A stretch of DNA of 64,000 nt from Liolophura sinensis (taxonomy: Eukaryota; Mollusca; Polyplacophora; Chitonida; Chitonidae), in NCBI RefSeq assembly GCF_032854445.1, contig NC_088304.1, positions 8,257,704-8,321,703 of the forward strand, written 5' to 3'. The position numbers and the translations under genes were made by a program. The number at the start of each line of letters is the position of its first letter. Positions within the stretch are counted from its first letter, which is position 1. The notes beneath the pieces are model-generated. The model saw only the letters and a program-made list of their open reading frames with translations, was not told the DNA's origin and made no database searches. Of this stretch, positions 22,001 to 30,609 are shown piece after piece.

Positions 22001-24898
22001 ACTTTCAGATTTTTTAAGGCCTTAATGTTAGCCTGATTTAACTTAAATGTAACATCCTTTGTGGGACTGTGATTTGTGTATAGCTGTGACCATTGGCCAT
22101 ATCTGATATCTGAAGCCCTCCTGAACCTCTGGCTCATTGGCCAGTTATCTGAAGCCCTCCTGAATAGACCATAAGCCAGATCAACAGGGAAGCTAGTCAC
22201 CTCTGGCTCGGCGGCCTGAAGCCTCCTGAAGCCCTATCTGAAGCCCTCCTGAACCTCTGGCTCATTGGCCAGTTATCTGAAGCCCTCCTGAATAGACCAT
22301 AAGCCAGACCAATAGGGAAGCACGTCACCTCTGGCTCTGAAACCCTCCTAAATAGACCTGCAGCCAAACCAGCAGGGAAGCACATCACCTCTGGCTCATT
22401 GGCCAGGTATCTGAAACCCTCTTAAATGGACCTGCAGCCAAACCAGCAGGGAAGCACATCACCTCTGGCTCATTGGCCAGGTATTTGAAACCCTCCTAAA
22501 TAGACCTGCAGCCAAACCAGCAGGGAAGCACATCACGTCTGGCTTATTGGCCAGGTATCTGAAACCCTCCTAAATGGACCTGCAGCCAGGCCAGCAGGGA
22601 AGCACATCACCTCTGGCTCATTGGCCTGGTATCTGAAACCCTCCTAAATTGACCTGCAGCCAAACCAGCAGGGAAGCACATCACCTCTGGCTCAATGGCC
22701 AGGTATCTGAAACCCTCCTAAATAGACCTGCAGCCAAACCAACAGGGAAGCACATCACCTCTGGCTCATTGGCCAGGTATCTGAAACCCTCCTAAATAGA
22801 CCTGCAGCTAAACCAACAGGGAAGCTTATCACCTCTTACTCATTGGCCAGGTATCTGAAACCCTCCTAAATGGACCTGCAGCCAAACCAGCAGGGAAGCA
22901 CATCACCTCTGGCTCATTGGCCAGGTATTTGAAACCCTCCTAAATAGACCTGCAGCCAAACCAGCAGGGAAGCACATCACCTCTGGCTCAATGGCCAGGT
23001 ATCTGAAACCCTCCTAAATAGACCTGCAGCCAGGCCAGCAGGGAAGCACATCACCTCAGGCCCAATGGCCAGGTATCTGAAACCCTCCTAAATGGACCTG
23101 CAGCCAGGCCAGCAGGGAAGCACATCACCTCTGGCTCATTGGCCAGGTATCTGAAACCCTTCCAAATGGACCTGCAGCCAAACCAGCAGGGAAGCACATC
23201 ACCTCTGGCTCAATGGCCAGCTATCTGAAACCCTCCTGAATAAGCTTCCAGGTATCTAAATCGCTCAGGAATAGACCGGTAGCCAAACCAGTAGAAAAGC
23301 ATGTCACTTCTGGCTCATTGGCCAGGTGCCTGAAGCCCTCCTGAATGTGTTGCCAGGTATCTGAAGTCCTCGGGAATAGGCCTGCAGCCAAACCAACAGG
23401 AAAGCCTGTCACCCCTGACACATTGAGCAGTTAACTGAAGCTCTCCTGAATAGTACATAGGTATGTGAAGCCCACCTAAATAGGCCTGCAGCCAAACCAG
23501 CAGGAAAGCATGTGACCTCTGGCTCATTTGCCAGGTGTCTGAAACCCTCCTAAATATGTTGCCAGGTATCTGAAGCCCTCAGGAATAGGCCGGCAGTCAA
23601 ACCAGCAGGGAAGCACATTCAAACAAAATGGTTGGACGTGTTAGCAAATTTAGCCGGCAAACTTCCCCCAAAATGTTTTTGTACATGGTGTCTGTAACAA
23701 CTACATGTAACACTGTATTCGTGTCAGAATGTTCTCTTTATCCTTTAGGACCGCTTTGGTTGTCTTATGGTTAGAATGTCTGCCTCCAAGTTGGAAGACC
23801 TGGGATCAAACCTGGGTCAGGTTATGCTCTTTGCTGCCTTATTTGGCGCACTTAACTGAGAGGTTAGAGCAAGGAAACAGGACTGGTTGGCTAGGTATCA
23901 GTATAATGTGACTGAGTGAGGTGTCATGTCTAGTGTCTTCGGCATGATGTTTCAATGGTGGCAGCACTTTGGCGGCATGGCCACAAGAGGACCCTGCATA
24001 TGTACACACACACCTATTCACTCCTCGTTGTCTTTTGACTGAAAAATTGTTAAGTACGATGTCAAACCCCTAGCATTCATTTACTCATTCTTTTCCTTCA
24101 GGCTAATTTCCGTGATTTTAAAGACTACTCCCTGTATGTGTGGGCCATTGCTGGTGAGGGGAAGCCAGAGTACTCGGTGACATTCAGTAAACCGTCTCTG
24201 CTACCCTTGGAAAGTACAGGCTCTGCTACATCAGCAGTGCAAACGACACGCTGATGGGCATGAGTGAAGAATTTGAGGTAGGTACCACACTTGTAAGTAC
24301 ATAGTGCATCTATGTGTTCCAGCCTTCAACCATTACGGACCGAGCTATGTTGCAATTCCCACATTCAGTACTGAGGGTTGCAGGTGGGGGGATGTGAGAA
24401 GTATATGTTGGCTCCCTGATTGTCATTGTATTTTATTGAAACTTGATACATGGTTTCACCATAAAATGGTGTTGGGCCTGCAGCCTCAAAAGAGAACTTG
24501 TGGTTTAGGAACAAGTGGCCAAAATTAAATAATGAAGAGGAGAATGTTTATCTATTCATGGTTCTCATATACATTTACACTGTAATACTGTGAGCTTAGG
24601 TTTCAAAAAGGATTTTGAGCATTAAAGATCCTTACACTTTGATATTTACTTCTACTTTATAAATTCTTATCCTCATTTCTTGTATGTTGGCTTCCTGTCC
24701 GGCCGTACTTGAGAAGGTCTGTCAGCAACCTGCGGATGGTCGTGGGTTTCCCCCAGGCTGTGCCTGGTTTCCACCCACCATAATGCTGGCGGCCGTCGTA
24801 TAAGTGAAAAATTCTTGAGTACAGAGTAAAACACCAATCAAATAAATAAATAAATAAATCATTTCTTGTACTGTTTTTTTTTCTAGCTTGCAGAGTAA
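986..24898 (+). CDS. INPP5K: INPP5K/SKIP-like inositol polyphosphate 5-phosphatase with C-terminal SKICH domain (12 exons)
   Basis: Exons: 986-1053, 3421-3525, 4204-4297, 4663-4779, 5375-5482, 8502-8569, 13111-13222, 15000-15112, 17145-17304, 21351-21488, 24102-24277, 24887-24898. Every join keeps codon phase with GT-AG borders. The product is about 423 aa (human INPP5K is about 448). The family removes the 5-phosphate from PI(4,5)P2, PI(3,4,5)P3 and soluble inositol phosphates, at the ER and ruffling membranes. Motifs: TWNV (28-31), GLQE (58-61), NKGG (130-133), NCHLAAH (149-155), FWIGDLNFR (190-198), [10 protein letters not shown] (265-274) and SDHKPV (303-308). SKICH occupies about 320-418. 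No proline-rich extension is seen, which favours INPP5K over INPP5J. Oddity: the SKICH exon 11 is one base short, so the frame as written stops early although the conserved SKICH end continues in the next frame. Introns carry nine large tandem arrays. Confidence 0.9.
1054..3420 (+). other. INPP5K-like intron 1
   Basis: A 2.4-kb AT-rich intron without exon-like sequence. It holds a simple AT-rich run at about 2,908-2,968 (AATAAT/AAAT units) and ends in cactttacag at 3420. Confidence 0.7.
3421..3525 (+). CDS. INPP5K: INPP5K-like exon 2
   Basis: Encodes the first strand of the 5-phosphatase fold, [10 protein letters not shown], and ...PDAYAIG, leading to the Mg-binding QE in the next exon. The donor is GG|gtaca, with the glycine codon split. 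Confidence 0.88.
3690..4175. repeat. Tandem repeat, ~63-bp unit, INPP5K-like intron 2
   Basis: About seven diverged units sharing the core ctgtatacagtaaaccaaaa, which includes the palindrome CTGTATACAG. The array ends 30 bp before the exon 3 acceptor. A 63-bp unit is a multiple of three, so short reading frames through it are not evidence of coding. Confidence 0.85.
4204..4297 (+). CDS. INPP5K: INPP5K-like exon 3
   Basis: Begins LQEAG, the catalytic motif that contains the metal-binding Glu, and ends ...SPRGYVR at CGG|gtaaga in phase 0. Confidence 0.88.
4395..4735 (+). repeat. Exon-4-edge tandem repeat, ~85-bp unit, 4 copies
   Basis: Units start at about 4395, 4480, 4564 and 4649 with gtctgtggttacag followed by GTGAAGAGT. 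The last unit is the true exon 4 acceptor and exon start; the three upstream units are copies of ~20 bp of intron end plus ~63 bp of exon. Each keeps a usable-looking ttacag|GTGAA acceptor. Confidence 0.88.
4663..4779 (+). CDS. INPP5K: INPP5K-like exon 4
   Basis: Encodes 39 residues, [17 protein letters not shown]...TRTGLAGFW, typical of this family between the QE and NKGG motifs. Its acceptor and first ~60 bases are the last and least altered copy of a four-unit array. Confidence 0.88.
5000..5252 (+). mobile_element. SINE (family A, tRNA-derived, V-/Deu-like core), plus orientation
   Basis: Contains the AATGCGGTCGCC...GAGTTCAAGTC tRNA-like end, the CAACCTGCGGATGGTCGT core, CCTACCATAATGCTGG and the tail ending caatcaaataaataaac. 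Diverged but nearly full length; intron 4. Confidence 0.8.
5375..5482 (+). CDS. INPP5K: INPP5K-like exon 5
   Basis: Encodes [10 protein letters not shown] and the IVNCHLAAH motif. It ends ERIE|gtaagt in phase 0. Confidence 0.92.
5848..6455. repeat. Tandem repeat, ~36-bp unit, intron 5
   Basis: About 16 units of the form atatggtgtatcccatggcc plus tcgtaataattctct. The 36-bp period gives a 12-residue repeat ([12 protein letters not shown]-like) on the minus strand, but frames break repeatedly. Confidence 0.9.
6880..7960. repeat. Tandem repeat, ~38-bp unit, intron 5
   Basis: About 26 units built on cactctaacctgcaaaaggt followed by cattgttttcc. Many keep the octamer AAAGGTCA, which equals the NR4A/NGFI-B monomer binding site. 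Confidence 0.92.
8502..8569 (+). CDS. INPP5K: INPP5K-like exon 6
   Basis: Encodes [11 protein letters not shown]...DFILDH plus two bases of Asp187. The acceptor is ctttacag and the donor GA|gtgagt. Confidence 0.85.
8656..11436. repeat. Tandem repeat, 105-bp unit, ~26 copies, intron 6
   Basis: Units share gtgtaggaaatccaaagcag with starts 105 bp apart (8700, 8805, 8910...). The unit is a multiple of three and one minus-strand frame lacks stops, so antisense frames of 562 and 358 residues run through it as a 35-residue repeat. Variants recur 945 bp apart (10,231 and 11,176), showing a nine-unit higher-order repeat. I regard it as noncoding intron satellite. Confidence 0.93.
11437..13110 (+). 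other. INPP5K-like intron 6, remainder
   Basis: Unique-looking sequence after the 105-bp array, with no exon-like signal that I trust. Around 12,090-12,760 it has a patchwork resembling old DNA-transposon remnants, but I cannot delimit an element. Confidence 0.5.
13111..13222 (+). CDS. INPP5K: INPP5K-like exon 7
   Basis: Encodes [15 protein letters not shown], the WxGDxNxR signature with the catalytic Asp and Asn, and ends KLWPYDQ|gtgaga. Its last ~50 bases plus donor recur about 24 times in the next intron. Confidence 0.92.
13173..14800 (+). repeat. Exon-7-edge tandem repeat, ~62-bp unit, ~24 copies
   Basis: Each unit is ~50 bp matching the 3' end of exon 7 (core AGCAAACTATGGCCTTA and CGATCAG) plus ~12 bp of intron starting gtgagacattg. 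The first unit is the real exon end. About 16 of ~24 units keep CAG|GTGAG or CAG|GTAAG; others carry CAGATGAG or similar changes that remove the donor GT. A unique insert lies at about 14,320-14,490. Confidence 0.92.
15000..15112 (+). CDS. INPP5K: INPP5K-like exon 8
   Basis: Encodes [20 protein letters not shown]...[17 protein letters not shown], the family segment preceding the PAWCDR motif. Donor AA|gtgagt. Confidence 0.9.
15200..15345 (+). mobile_element. Degenerate SINE (family A) 3' part, plus orientation
   Basis: Weak match to the SINE core and tail (ccattatgctg, tgaaatatgcttgagcac, ataaaacac). Intron 8. Confidence 0.45.
15425..15612 (+). mobile_element. SINE (family A), 5'-truncated, plus orientation
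   Basis: Has GCTGGCTTCCTCTCCGGCCG, the GATGGTCGTGG core, ACCATAATGCTGG and the tail caatgaaataaataaa. It sits within the start of the 35-bp satellite region. Confidence 0.85.
15640..16940. repeat. Tandem repeat, ~35-bp unit, ~35 copies, intron 8
   Basis: Unit of the form gttatgtgttagtgtagtta followed by cagcatggaggtact, with scattered short deletions and partial units. Confidence 0.92.
17145..17304 (+). CDS. INPP5K: INPP5K-like exon 9
   Basis: Encodes the substrate-binding [11 protein letters not shown] signature and the catalytic SDHKPV motif (His-containing), ending ALFDIV|gtgagt. The 3' half of this exon with its donor is the founder of a 3.6-kb tandem array in the following intron. Confidence 0.92.
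17222..20958 (+). repeat. Exon-9-edge tandem repeat, ~82-85-bp unit, roughly 44 copies
   Basis: The unit contains ~72 bp matching the end of exon 9 (codons for [20 protein letters not shown]) plus ~12 bp of intron beginning gtgagtcccacag. The first unit is the functional exon end. Most copies keep the strong donor GTG|gtgagt. Blocks of several units are themselves duplicated, for example a ~400-bp block (about 19,370 and 19,770) and segments near 17,750 and 18,990, showing recent unequal exchange. Confidence 0.94.
20959..21350 (+). other. INPP5K-like intron 9, unique remainder
   Basis: AT-rich intron sequence between the exon 9 array and the exon 10 acceptor. Nothing else seen. Confidence 0.6.
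21351..21488 (+). CDS. INPP5K: INPP5K-like exon 10 (start of SKICH domain)
   Basis: Encodes the linker after the catalytic domain and the SKICH start [21 protein letters not shown], ending AGG|gtatgg. Trp-Asp-Trp-Ile-Gly is a SKICH hallmark. SKICH directs the human enzyme to membrane sites. Confidence 0.88.
21625..21812 (+). mobile_element. SINE (family A), 5'-truncated, plus orientation
   Basis: Contains GGCTTCCTCTCCAGC, GCAACCTGCAGATGG and the end ttgagtacggagtaaaacac with caatcaaattaataaat. Intron 10. Confidence 0.85.
22080..23615. repeat. Tandem repeat, ~74-bp unit, ~20 copies, intron 10
   Basis: Unit core ggctcattggccaggtatct then gaaaccctcctaaat and cctgcagccaaaccagcagg. Units at both ends are more diverged and vary in length. 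Confidence 0.9.
23727..24070 (+). mobile_element. SINE (family B, tRNA-derived), near full length
   Basis: The tRNA-like head has an A-box-like tggttagaatg and a B-box-like gggatcaaacc. The body contains agaggttagagcaaggaaac, gtcagtataatgtgac-like sequence and the end gactgaaaaattgttaagta. The insert ends about 30 bp before the exon 11 acceptor. Other copies lie at 58,041-58,236 and 32,190-32,300. Confidence 0.75.
24102..24277 (+). CDS. INPP5K: INPP5K-like exon 11 (end of SKICH domain, apparent 1-base deletion)
   Basis: Encodes [20 protein letters not shown]...VTFSKPS in frame. It then needs a shift near 24,200-24,212 to read on as [20 protein letters not shown], the conserved SKICH end. The exon is 176 nt, with phase 0 needed at both ends, so exactly one base is missing. 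In the literal frame a TGA follows at about 24,253. A sequencing or assembly error, a polymorphism or a real truncation are all possible. Confidence 0.82.
24683..24862 (+). mobile_element. SINE (family A), 5'-truncated, plus orientation
   Basis: GGCTTCCTGTCCGGCCGTAC, GCAACCTGCGGATGGTCGTG, CACCATAATGCTGG and an (AAAT)n tail. It ends about 25 bp before the terminal exon acceptor. Confidence 0.88.
24887..24898 (+). CDS. INPP5K: INPP5K-like exon 12 (terminal: three codons and stop)
   Basis: A long pyrimidine tract ends in ttctag at 24886, then CTT GCA GAG TAA closes the frame in phase 0. A second AG six bases downstream (24,893) would skip the stop and open a repetitive tail, described in the findings. 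A longer tail or another terminal exon cannot be excluded. Confidence 0.55.
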   Translation, partial: LAE

Positions 24899-24944
24899 TG
24901 AAATGCTCTCACCACCATTCTGTGATATACCATCTAAGAACAGG

Positions 24945-25650
24945 ATATGCTATATATGGTCATGGGAACTACAGTCACAGGATACATTGTACATGGTCAT
25001 GGGAACTATAGTCACAGGATACATTGTATATGGTCATGGGAACTGCAGTCACAGGATGCACTGCATATGGCCATGGGAACTATTCACAGGATATATTGTG
25101 TATGGTCATGGGAACTACAGTCACAGGATATATTGTGTGGTCATGGGAACTACAGTCACTGGATACATTGTATGTGGTCATGGGAACTACAGTCACAGGA
25201 TACATCTTGTGTGGTCATGGGAACTACAGTCACAGGATACATTGTATATGGTCATGGGAACTACAGTCCCAGGATACATCTAGTGTGGTCATGGGAACTA
25301 CAGTCACAGGATATATTGTGTATGGTCATGGGAACTACAGTCACGGATATATTATGTGTGGTCATGGAACTACAGTCACAGGATATATTGTGTGTGGTCA
25401 TGGGAACTACAGTCACAGGATACACTGTATATGGCCATGGGAACTACAGTCACAGGATGCACTGTATATGGTCATGTGAACTACAGTCCCAGGATACATC
25501 TAGTGTGGTCATGGGAACTACAGGCACAGGATACAGTGTATATGATCCTGGGAACTACAGTCACAGGATACATCTAGTGTGGTCATGGGAACTACAGGCA
25601 CAGGATACAGTGTATATGATCCTGGGAACTACAGTCACAGGGTATATTGT
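24945..25650 (+). repeat. Tandem repeat, 37-bp unit, ~19 copies, probable 3' UTR of the INPP5K-like gene
   Basis: Unit of the form ggatacattgtatatggtca plus tgggaactacagtcaca. Because 37 is not a multiple of three, a reading frame through it cycles all three frames, and all are open over long stretches (up to 236 residues). I did not notice a canonical AATAAA between 24,899 and about 27,000, so the transcript end is not located. Confidence 0.9.
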
Positions 25651-26690
25651 CATCTGAAAAACAATCACAGGATTACAAACACAAGACTTAAGTTGGAATA
25701 ATTTTTGAAAGTTTCAGTCAAATATAACCTACTATATTTTTCTATGTGTACAGAACATTGATCAGTTTAGATTTTTAGCTCACTTGTGTGTATCTGAATG
25801 GAAAAATGTCGAAAATCACGTACGTAATGATCAGTAAATCTCTTCAAACTGAATTGATTTATTATTTGCACTTTAACTTAACGAAATCTTGAAAATGTTG
25901 GATATTGCACTTATAATTTTTTTAAGTGTGGTTGAAAAGGTTAATATTTTGTTAAATGGTTGATAATTTATGTAAGCACCTGCAGGGGTTTATGTTGCAA
26001 GAGAAATGCTCCAAGAATGTATTTATACAAGATCTGGAAGGTTTAGAGAGACAAAGGTTTAGGTAGACAAAGACTTTTATTTTACTTTCAGGAATTTCTG
26101 GCATAATAACCAAAGCAATCCATGGCAGGGTTAAGACATTGTGTTTTGAGTCAGCATGTAATTTAGATTTTAGCAAGAAACTGTGGTCTTTGCCGGGAAT
26201 GGATGGAAATATTTTTAAAATGGTTCTTGAATGTGAATTTTTAAAAAGTGGTATTGGTGTGCTTTGGACACTGAAATGGTGTTTGGTTTTTTTAATGTTT
26301 CTCCCATATGCAGTGTGGTATTCCATCTGTGATATTATTGCACATAGAGGAAACATTTAATCTATACATCCTTGGTTGTACTGTTCAAATTGATTGCTGT
26401 ACATGTATCTGCATATATTGAACGTTTGGTGGAGGCTATTTTCTGTTTCTGAAAGTATTTGGAAAGAATTGTACTGTGATTAGTACATCTGCAGGTAGAA
26501 TTTAAAGGGTTGGGTTTAGCAAACTTTATGACTTTTGTCTCCTTACAGATGCTGAAGTGTCCCAAATTTCTGCTCTAACTAACCCTCAGCCTGAAGCCTA
26601 ATTTTTTTATGTATCCATGCCATAAATTCAAAATTCCATTTTGAAAAGGTTATCATGTTACGCTGTGTAATATCAATATTACCGTTTGTA
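25651..26690. other. Downstream region of INPP5K-like gene, no feature seen
   Basis: AT-rich sequence without exon signals or repeats that I recognise. Open frames on both strands near 25,950-26,360 overlap each other and match nothing I know. Confidence 0.5.
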
Positions 26691-26696
26691 TACTAC

Positions 26697-26830
26697 ATGT
26701 AGCCTCTCTGGCTGTATGTGGAAAAGTCTTGCAGAAACCTTCGGATAGTTGTGGGTTTCCCATTTTCTTCCCACCCAAATGCTGACCCCCCCCCCCCCAT
26801 TGTATAAGAGATATATTCTTGAGTACCAAT
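26697..26830 (+). mobile_element. Degenerate SINE (family A) fragment, plus orientation
   Basis: Matches CTCTCTGGCTGTATGTGG, CGGATAGTTGTGGGTTTCCC, CCCACCCAAATGCTG and TATTCTTGAGTAC. A run of C occupies about 26,787-26,800. Confidence 0.7.
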
Positions 26831-27149
26831 GCCCTGCATTGTAAAGTAGACTGCTTTGATCAGAGTTGCTCACCATTATGCATTCTATATTCTTCATTAT
26901 GAGTCGGTCCTGGTAGAGTTTGCAGGATTATAACCTCCGCCTGGTGTGCAGTCAGTTACGCCAGAAATCATTTTTCATCTACAACACGCTCTTGGATTCG
27001 ATTGTGGAATTAGGCAGAACTTCCCTCCTATGTTGAGTATTGTGACAACATCCAGACACCATAAACATGACAAAAACCCATAGACTTTACCAATCATGCT
27101 GTGTATTGTCATTCTATGAATTCATTTCATTTCCTCAGGACACTTTCAT

Positions 27150-27290
27150 GCACAGCATAATTTCAGTACTGGCTCAACAATCCTTTTACATGCTCATTAC
27201 CAAACCAGAATTTGTGTTTGCAATTGATTTGTCAATTATAACTTGTTGGTGCAGGCATGAATTTGCAGAACCATCTCCTGTGATAACGTT
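27150..27290 (+). repeat. Dispersed direct repeat, copy 1
   Basis: Shares gcataattt, gctcattaccaaa.cagaat, ttgtgttt.caatt and attataacttgttggtgcag with 28,525-28,660. The copies differ by indels not in threes, so it is probably not an exon. Confidence 0.7.
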
Positions 27291-27809
27291 GCTCTTGACA
27301 CTTTCTGTAAATGCATGACATTGCCTGCATGGCATTGCCTGCATGACATTGCCTGTGTGACATTGCCTGCAGAGGAATTCCAGGAAATTATCTGATATAC
27401 AGCAAACAGGAAATTATTATTCAGAATTTTGTGCTGAAGCTCTACATACTGCACTGTTGTACTGGAAGTTTCTGCACTGTTAGGTTGCATCTAGTAAGAA
27501 CATCTATTAAAATGTTGTCTCTTTTGGAGGGAACAGAACTTTTTTGGCAGTGTTACTTTCTACCCCACTTGAGGTTACCAAGGTAACAAAATGCTAGGAT
27601 TTCACATCCAGCAAGCACGGTTCAAAAAAGTGGTGGTTATTCTAGGTTGATTTTTTGATATGCTGTAGAGAAAAGTGCAAGTATGGTGGTGGTATGGCAT
27701 TGTACCATGCTAAAGGTAGGGCATGCATATTTTTCAGGTTGAAGTTGACAGATTTACTACATAAATAGTAAGAAAAATCAGTGAACTCGTGTAACCTGTA
27801 AATGTACAT

Positions 27810-28145
27810 GTCTGTGATGTAGACATGTGGTGCTAAAAGCTGCAGTTAGGTGTGAAGTGTGCGCAACTCATGAAAGCAGGTTTAGGGGACTTTTCAGGTG
27901 TATGGTGTAGACATATATGGGGATAAAAGCTGCAGTTAGGTGTTGAACATACTGGTGAAAGCAAGTTTAGGGGCTGTTCACGTATATGGGTTAGACTTAT
28001 GTGGGGACAAAATTTGCAGCTAGGCGTAGAACGCACTGTTGAAGGTTATCAGTTAAGGGGGCTGTTAACGTGTATAGTGTAGACATATATGGGGATAAAA
28101 GCTGCAGTTAGGTGTTGAATATACTGGTGAAAGCAGGTTTGCATG
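27810..28145. repeat. Tandem repeat, ~85-bp unit, ~4 copies
   Basis: Units share gtagacatatatggggataa and aagctgcagttaggtgt, with diverged joining sequence. Confidence 0.8.
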
Positions 28146-28524
28146 GTTATGGCATTGGAAGTACGTTTGTATGTAGGGTGTTGAAACTAATTGTAGTTTG
28201 AAATGTATAGTGCGCTGCTGACAGCAGGCACCCCGCACTTTCAAACCTTTATGTCAAGCTCAGTGTGGGCACTCTAGCGACCATCCTTACATAACTTGTG
28301 TAGACTTGATTGTTTTACCTTTATCCAGTTTTGTTGCCTTTTTATCTCTAATAATACTAAAGCATAATTTACTGACTTACAAAGTGTACCTTTTTATTTT
28401 AATATGTATGTATTTTGTTTAACCAATAACTTTATTGTTTTATGTTTACTGGAAATGGGAATCATTTAATTATACTTTCAAACTATTTTCGTTTCATTGT
28501 AGGAAGAATGTTGTATGCAGCATG

Positions 28525-28660
28525 CAAAGCATAATATCAACACTGTCACAATCCTGTCAGGCGCTCATTACCAAAGCAGAATTTGTGTTTACAATTTGTG
28601 CATTATAACTTGTTGGTGCAGACATGAATTTCTGTCAAAGACTTCCAGAAAACATATAAT
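28525..28660 (+). repeat. Dispersed direct repeat, copy 2
   Basis: Partner of 27,150-27,290, about 1.37 kb away, same orientation. Confidence 0.7.
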
Positions 28661-29400
28661 CTCCTGTGAGTATATTTCTGTCGGCATCATTTTCGTGTCT
28701 GTTATTCCCAATTATAGTATGATCTGTAAGATAAATCTACACTGGTATGCTTAGCCGATTTTAGGCTTTACAAGAGGTACAGATGTTTGGTGTGGACAAA
28801 ACATTGCCAAAACAATTTTACTTGTACTTATGTGTGCAAATATGCCTAAATGTAGGGTGTTCCAAATATTTACTGGCTAGTTAGGCTATTATATGTGTTG
28901 GTCGCAAAATTTTTCAACTGATTTTTGGCAACAAATTGGTGCGTTTTTGACAAGTTGAGAAATTTCGTTGATGAATACATGTTTTTTTTTTAACGTTAAG
29001 ACAGCATGGCATTATTCTATGTAGACTGATAAAATTACACTTTTTGTGAATCCCGGATATTGGCGAATCCAACCTATGTGGTTTTGTCTCCAGAATCAAA
29101 TTAAAAATGGACATTAATTGTGCTTAAAGTGGCTCTTCCGTGTGCGAAAAGGTTGAGGAATTACGGTAGACACATTTTGTGTCCTCAGGATGCTGTATTT
29201 CTTACGATTTGTATCGGTGAACAAGTTGTTTGATTTATAGCCATGGTATGTTGAGCGCCATACCCTGATATGGGACAGGTACATGTACTAACATTTATTA
29301 TTAGATCTGTTTAAATCATGGAGGTATATATGGACCTTGTTACATCTTTGTTGTACGCAGAATTTGGAATTGACGCTTTCTTACTCAAAGTAAGTGCGGA
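28660..29400. other. Intergenic stretch, no feature seen
   Basis: No repeat or exon signal that I can support. Confidence 0.4.
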
Positions 29401-29423
29401 TGATGGGATAACTTTTCTTGACA

Positions 29424-29563
29424 GTTCACCCTAAGCCAGGCTGGCGTATTTGCTGTGAAGCGCGGTATCAAACACTGAACATCAGAGACCGCGTGGCCAC
29501 GGGAGATTTCATTCCGAGTAGAGAGGCACAGAGGATATGTCCAGCCGGCTCGCTGGCTGACTG
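29424..29563 (+). CDS. Candidate exon of unknown gene (weak)
   Basis: The stretch is bounded by tttcttgacag and TGT|gtgagt and is open in one frame, reading HPKPGWRICCEARYQ...ICPAGSLADC. It is cysteine-containing and unlike any family I recognise. No neighbouring exon was found to join it, so it may be chance. Confidence 0.2.
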
Positions 29564-29639
29564 TGTGAGTTGTTGCTCCTTGCGTATGTACCTCCATGTT
29601 TAAATCATGGCAACTTGTGTGGAGTGTAAATCTTATTGA

Positions 29640-30590
29640 GTTCGTATACTTGAACATGAAACCAGGAGGCCACTGTTTACTTACATGGGCCTAAATATTA
29701 ATACATTTTAACAGTATTAAAACACACACCACAAGTGCCGATAATGTTACTAAAATACCATTTTGCGTTATTGTGCACAGTGTTGATTTCTGAGAGTATT
29801 AGAACACTGGTCTAAGAGTCTTTTTCCTGTTAGCTTGGTCCTGGGCGTTTTTTGATATGTAGTTATACGTCCAGTGCTATATTGAAAGGAATATTGACAA
29901 TCCTTAACAATCCATGGAGTAAGTTAGCTGAGTGTGTATGCACATGTGGTTGGCATGCTTATAACCACACGTACGTTGAAGACCACTTGTCTTCCACCAG
30001 TCCACGTACATTGAAGACCACTTGTCTTCCACCAATCTTGTATGTATATTTTTTACATCTGGGAATGGTCGTTGATTTACACGGGCACTCCATATTTCCT
30101 TCACCCATAAAATAGACAAATTCTTGAACGAAAAAATATAAATCATTGCTGTTAAAATCTGTAGGCCTACATGTAGTTGAACTATGCCCTGAAGCTAGCG
30201 TGCAGACTCGAATGGTTTTATGAAATAACACATGAACAAGTAGTTGTCATTACAAGAAGGACCAGTGACAGTTACTTAAATCAGAATGAATTTCACAAAG
30301 GTGGAAATTGTTTGGTGTTCATGGTAACGTGATTATAGTATCCATGTGTTTGGGGCGTTTAGCCTTTCAACTTACGTTTACGAGAAATACATATTTATAC
30401 ATTGTTTATTATGTCATACAACTCAAAACTCTGACAGGCAGATACAAGATATAAGAATAAATACTTGTTTTAGTATGAAGTATTTGCTTGTTTTGTGTTT
30501 TTATTCGCCTGCTCGCTATTAGGTAAGGCTCGGCGTATTCATATCTCAATGTGGAGTGCTCATTTCCGTTGTTGGCACGGTGATCAGATT
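29640..30590. other. Intergenic stretch, no gene seen
   Basis: A short direct repeat near 29,970-30,035 (acgttgaagaccacttgtct-like, two copies) is the only local structure noted. Confidence 0.4.
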
Positions 30591-30609
30591 TCTTGTACAG
30601 TCTAATTAG

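Noticed and set aside
24947-25657. 236-residue plus-strand frame
   Set aside because: Made of the 37-bp satellite in the likely 3' UTR. Kept only as a possible alternative tail in the findings.
3690-28145. CRISPR-like arrays
   Set aside because: All arrays are head-to-tail minisatellites without unique spacers of constant size, in a eukaryotic intron-rich context.
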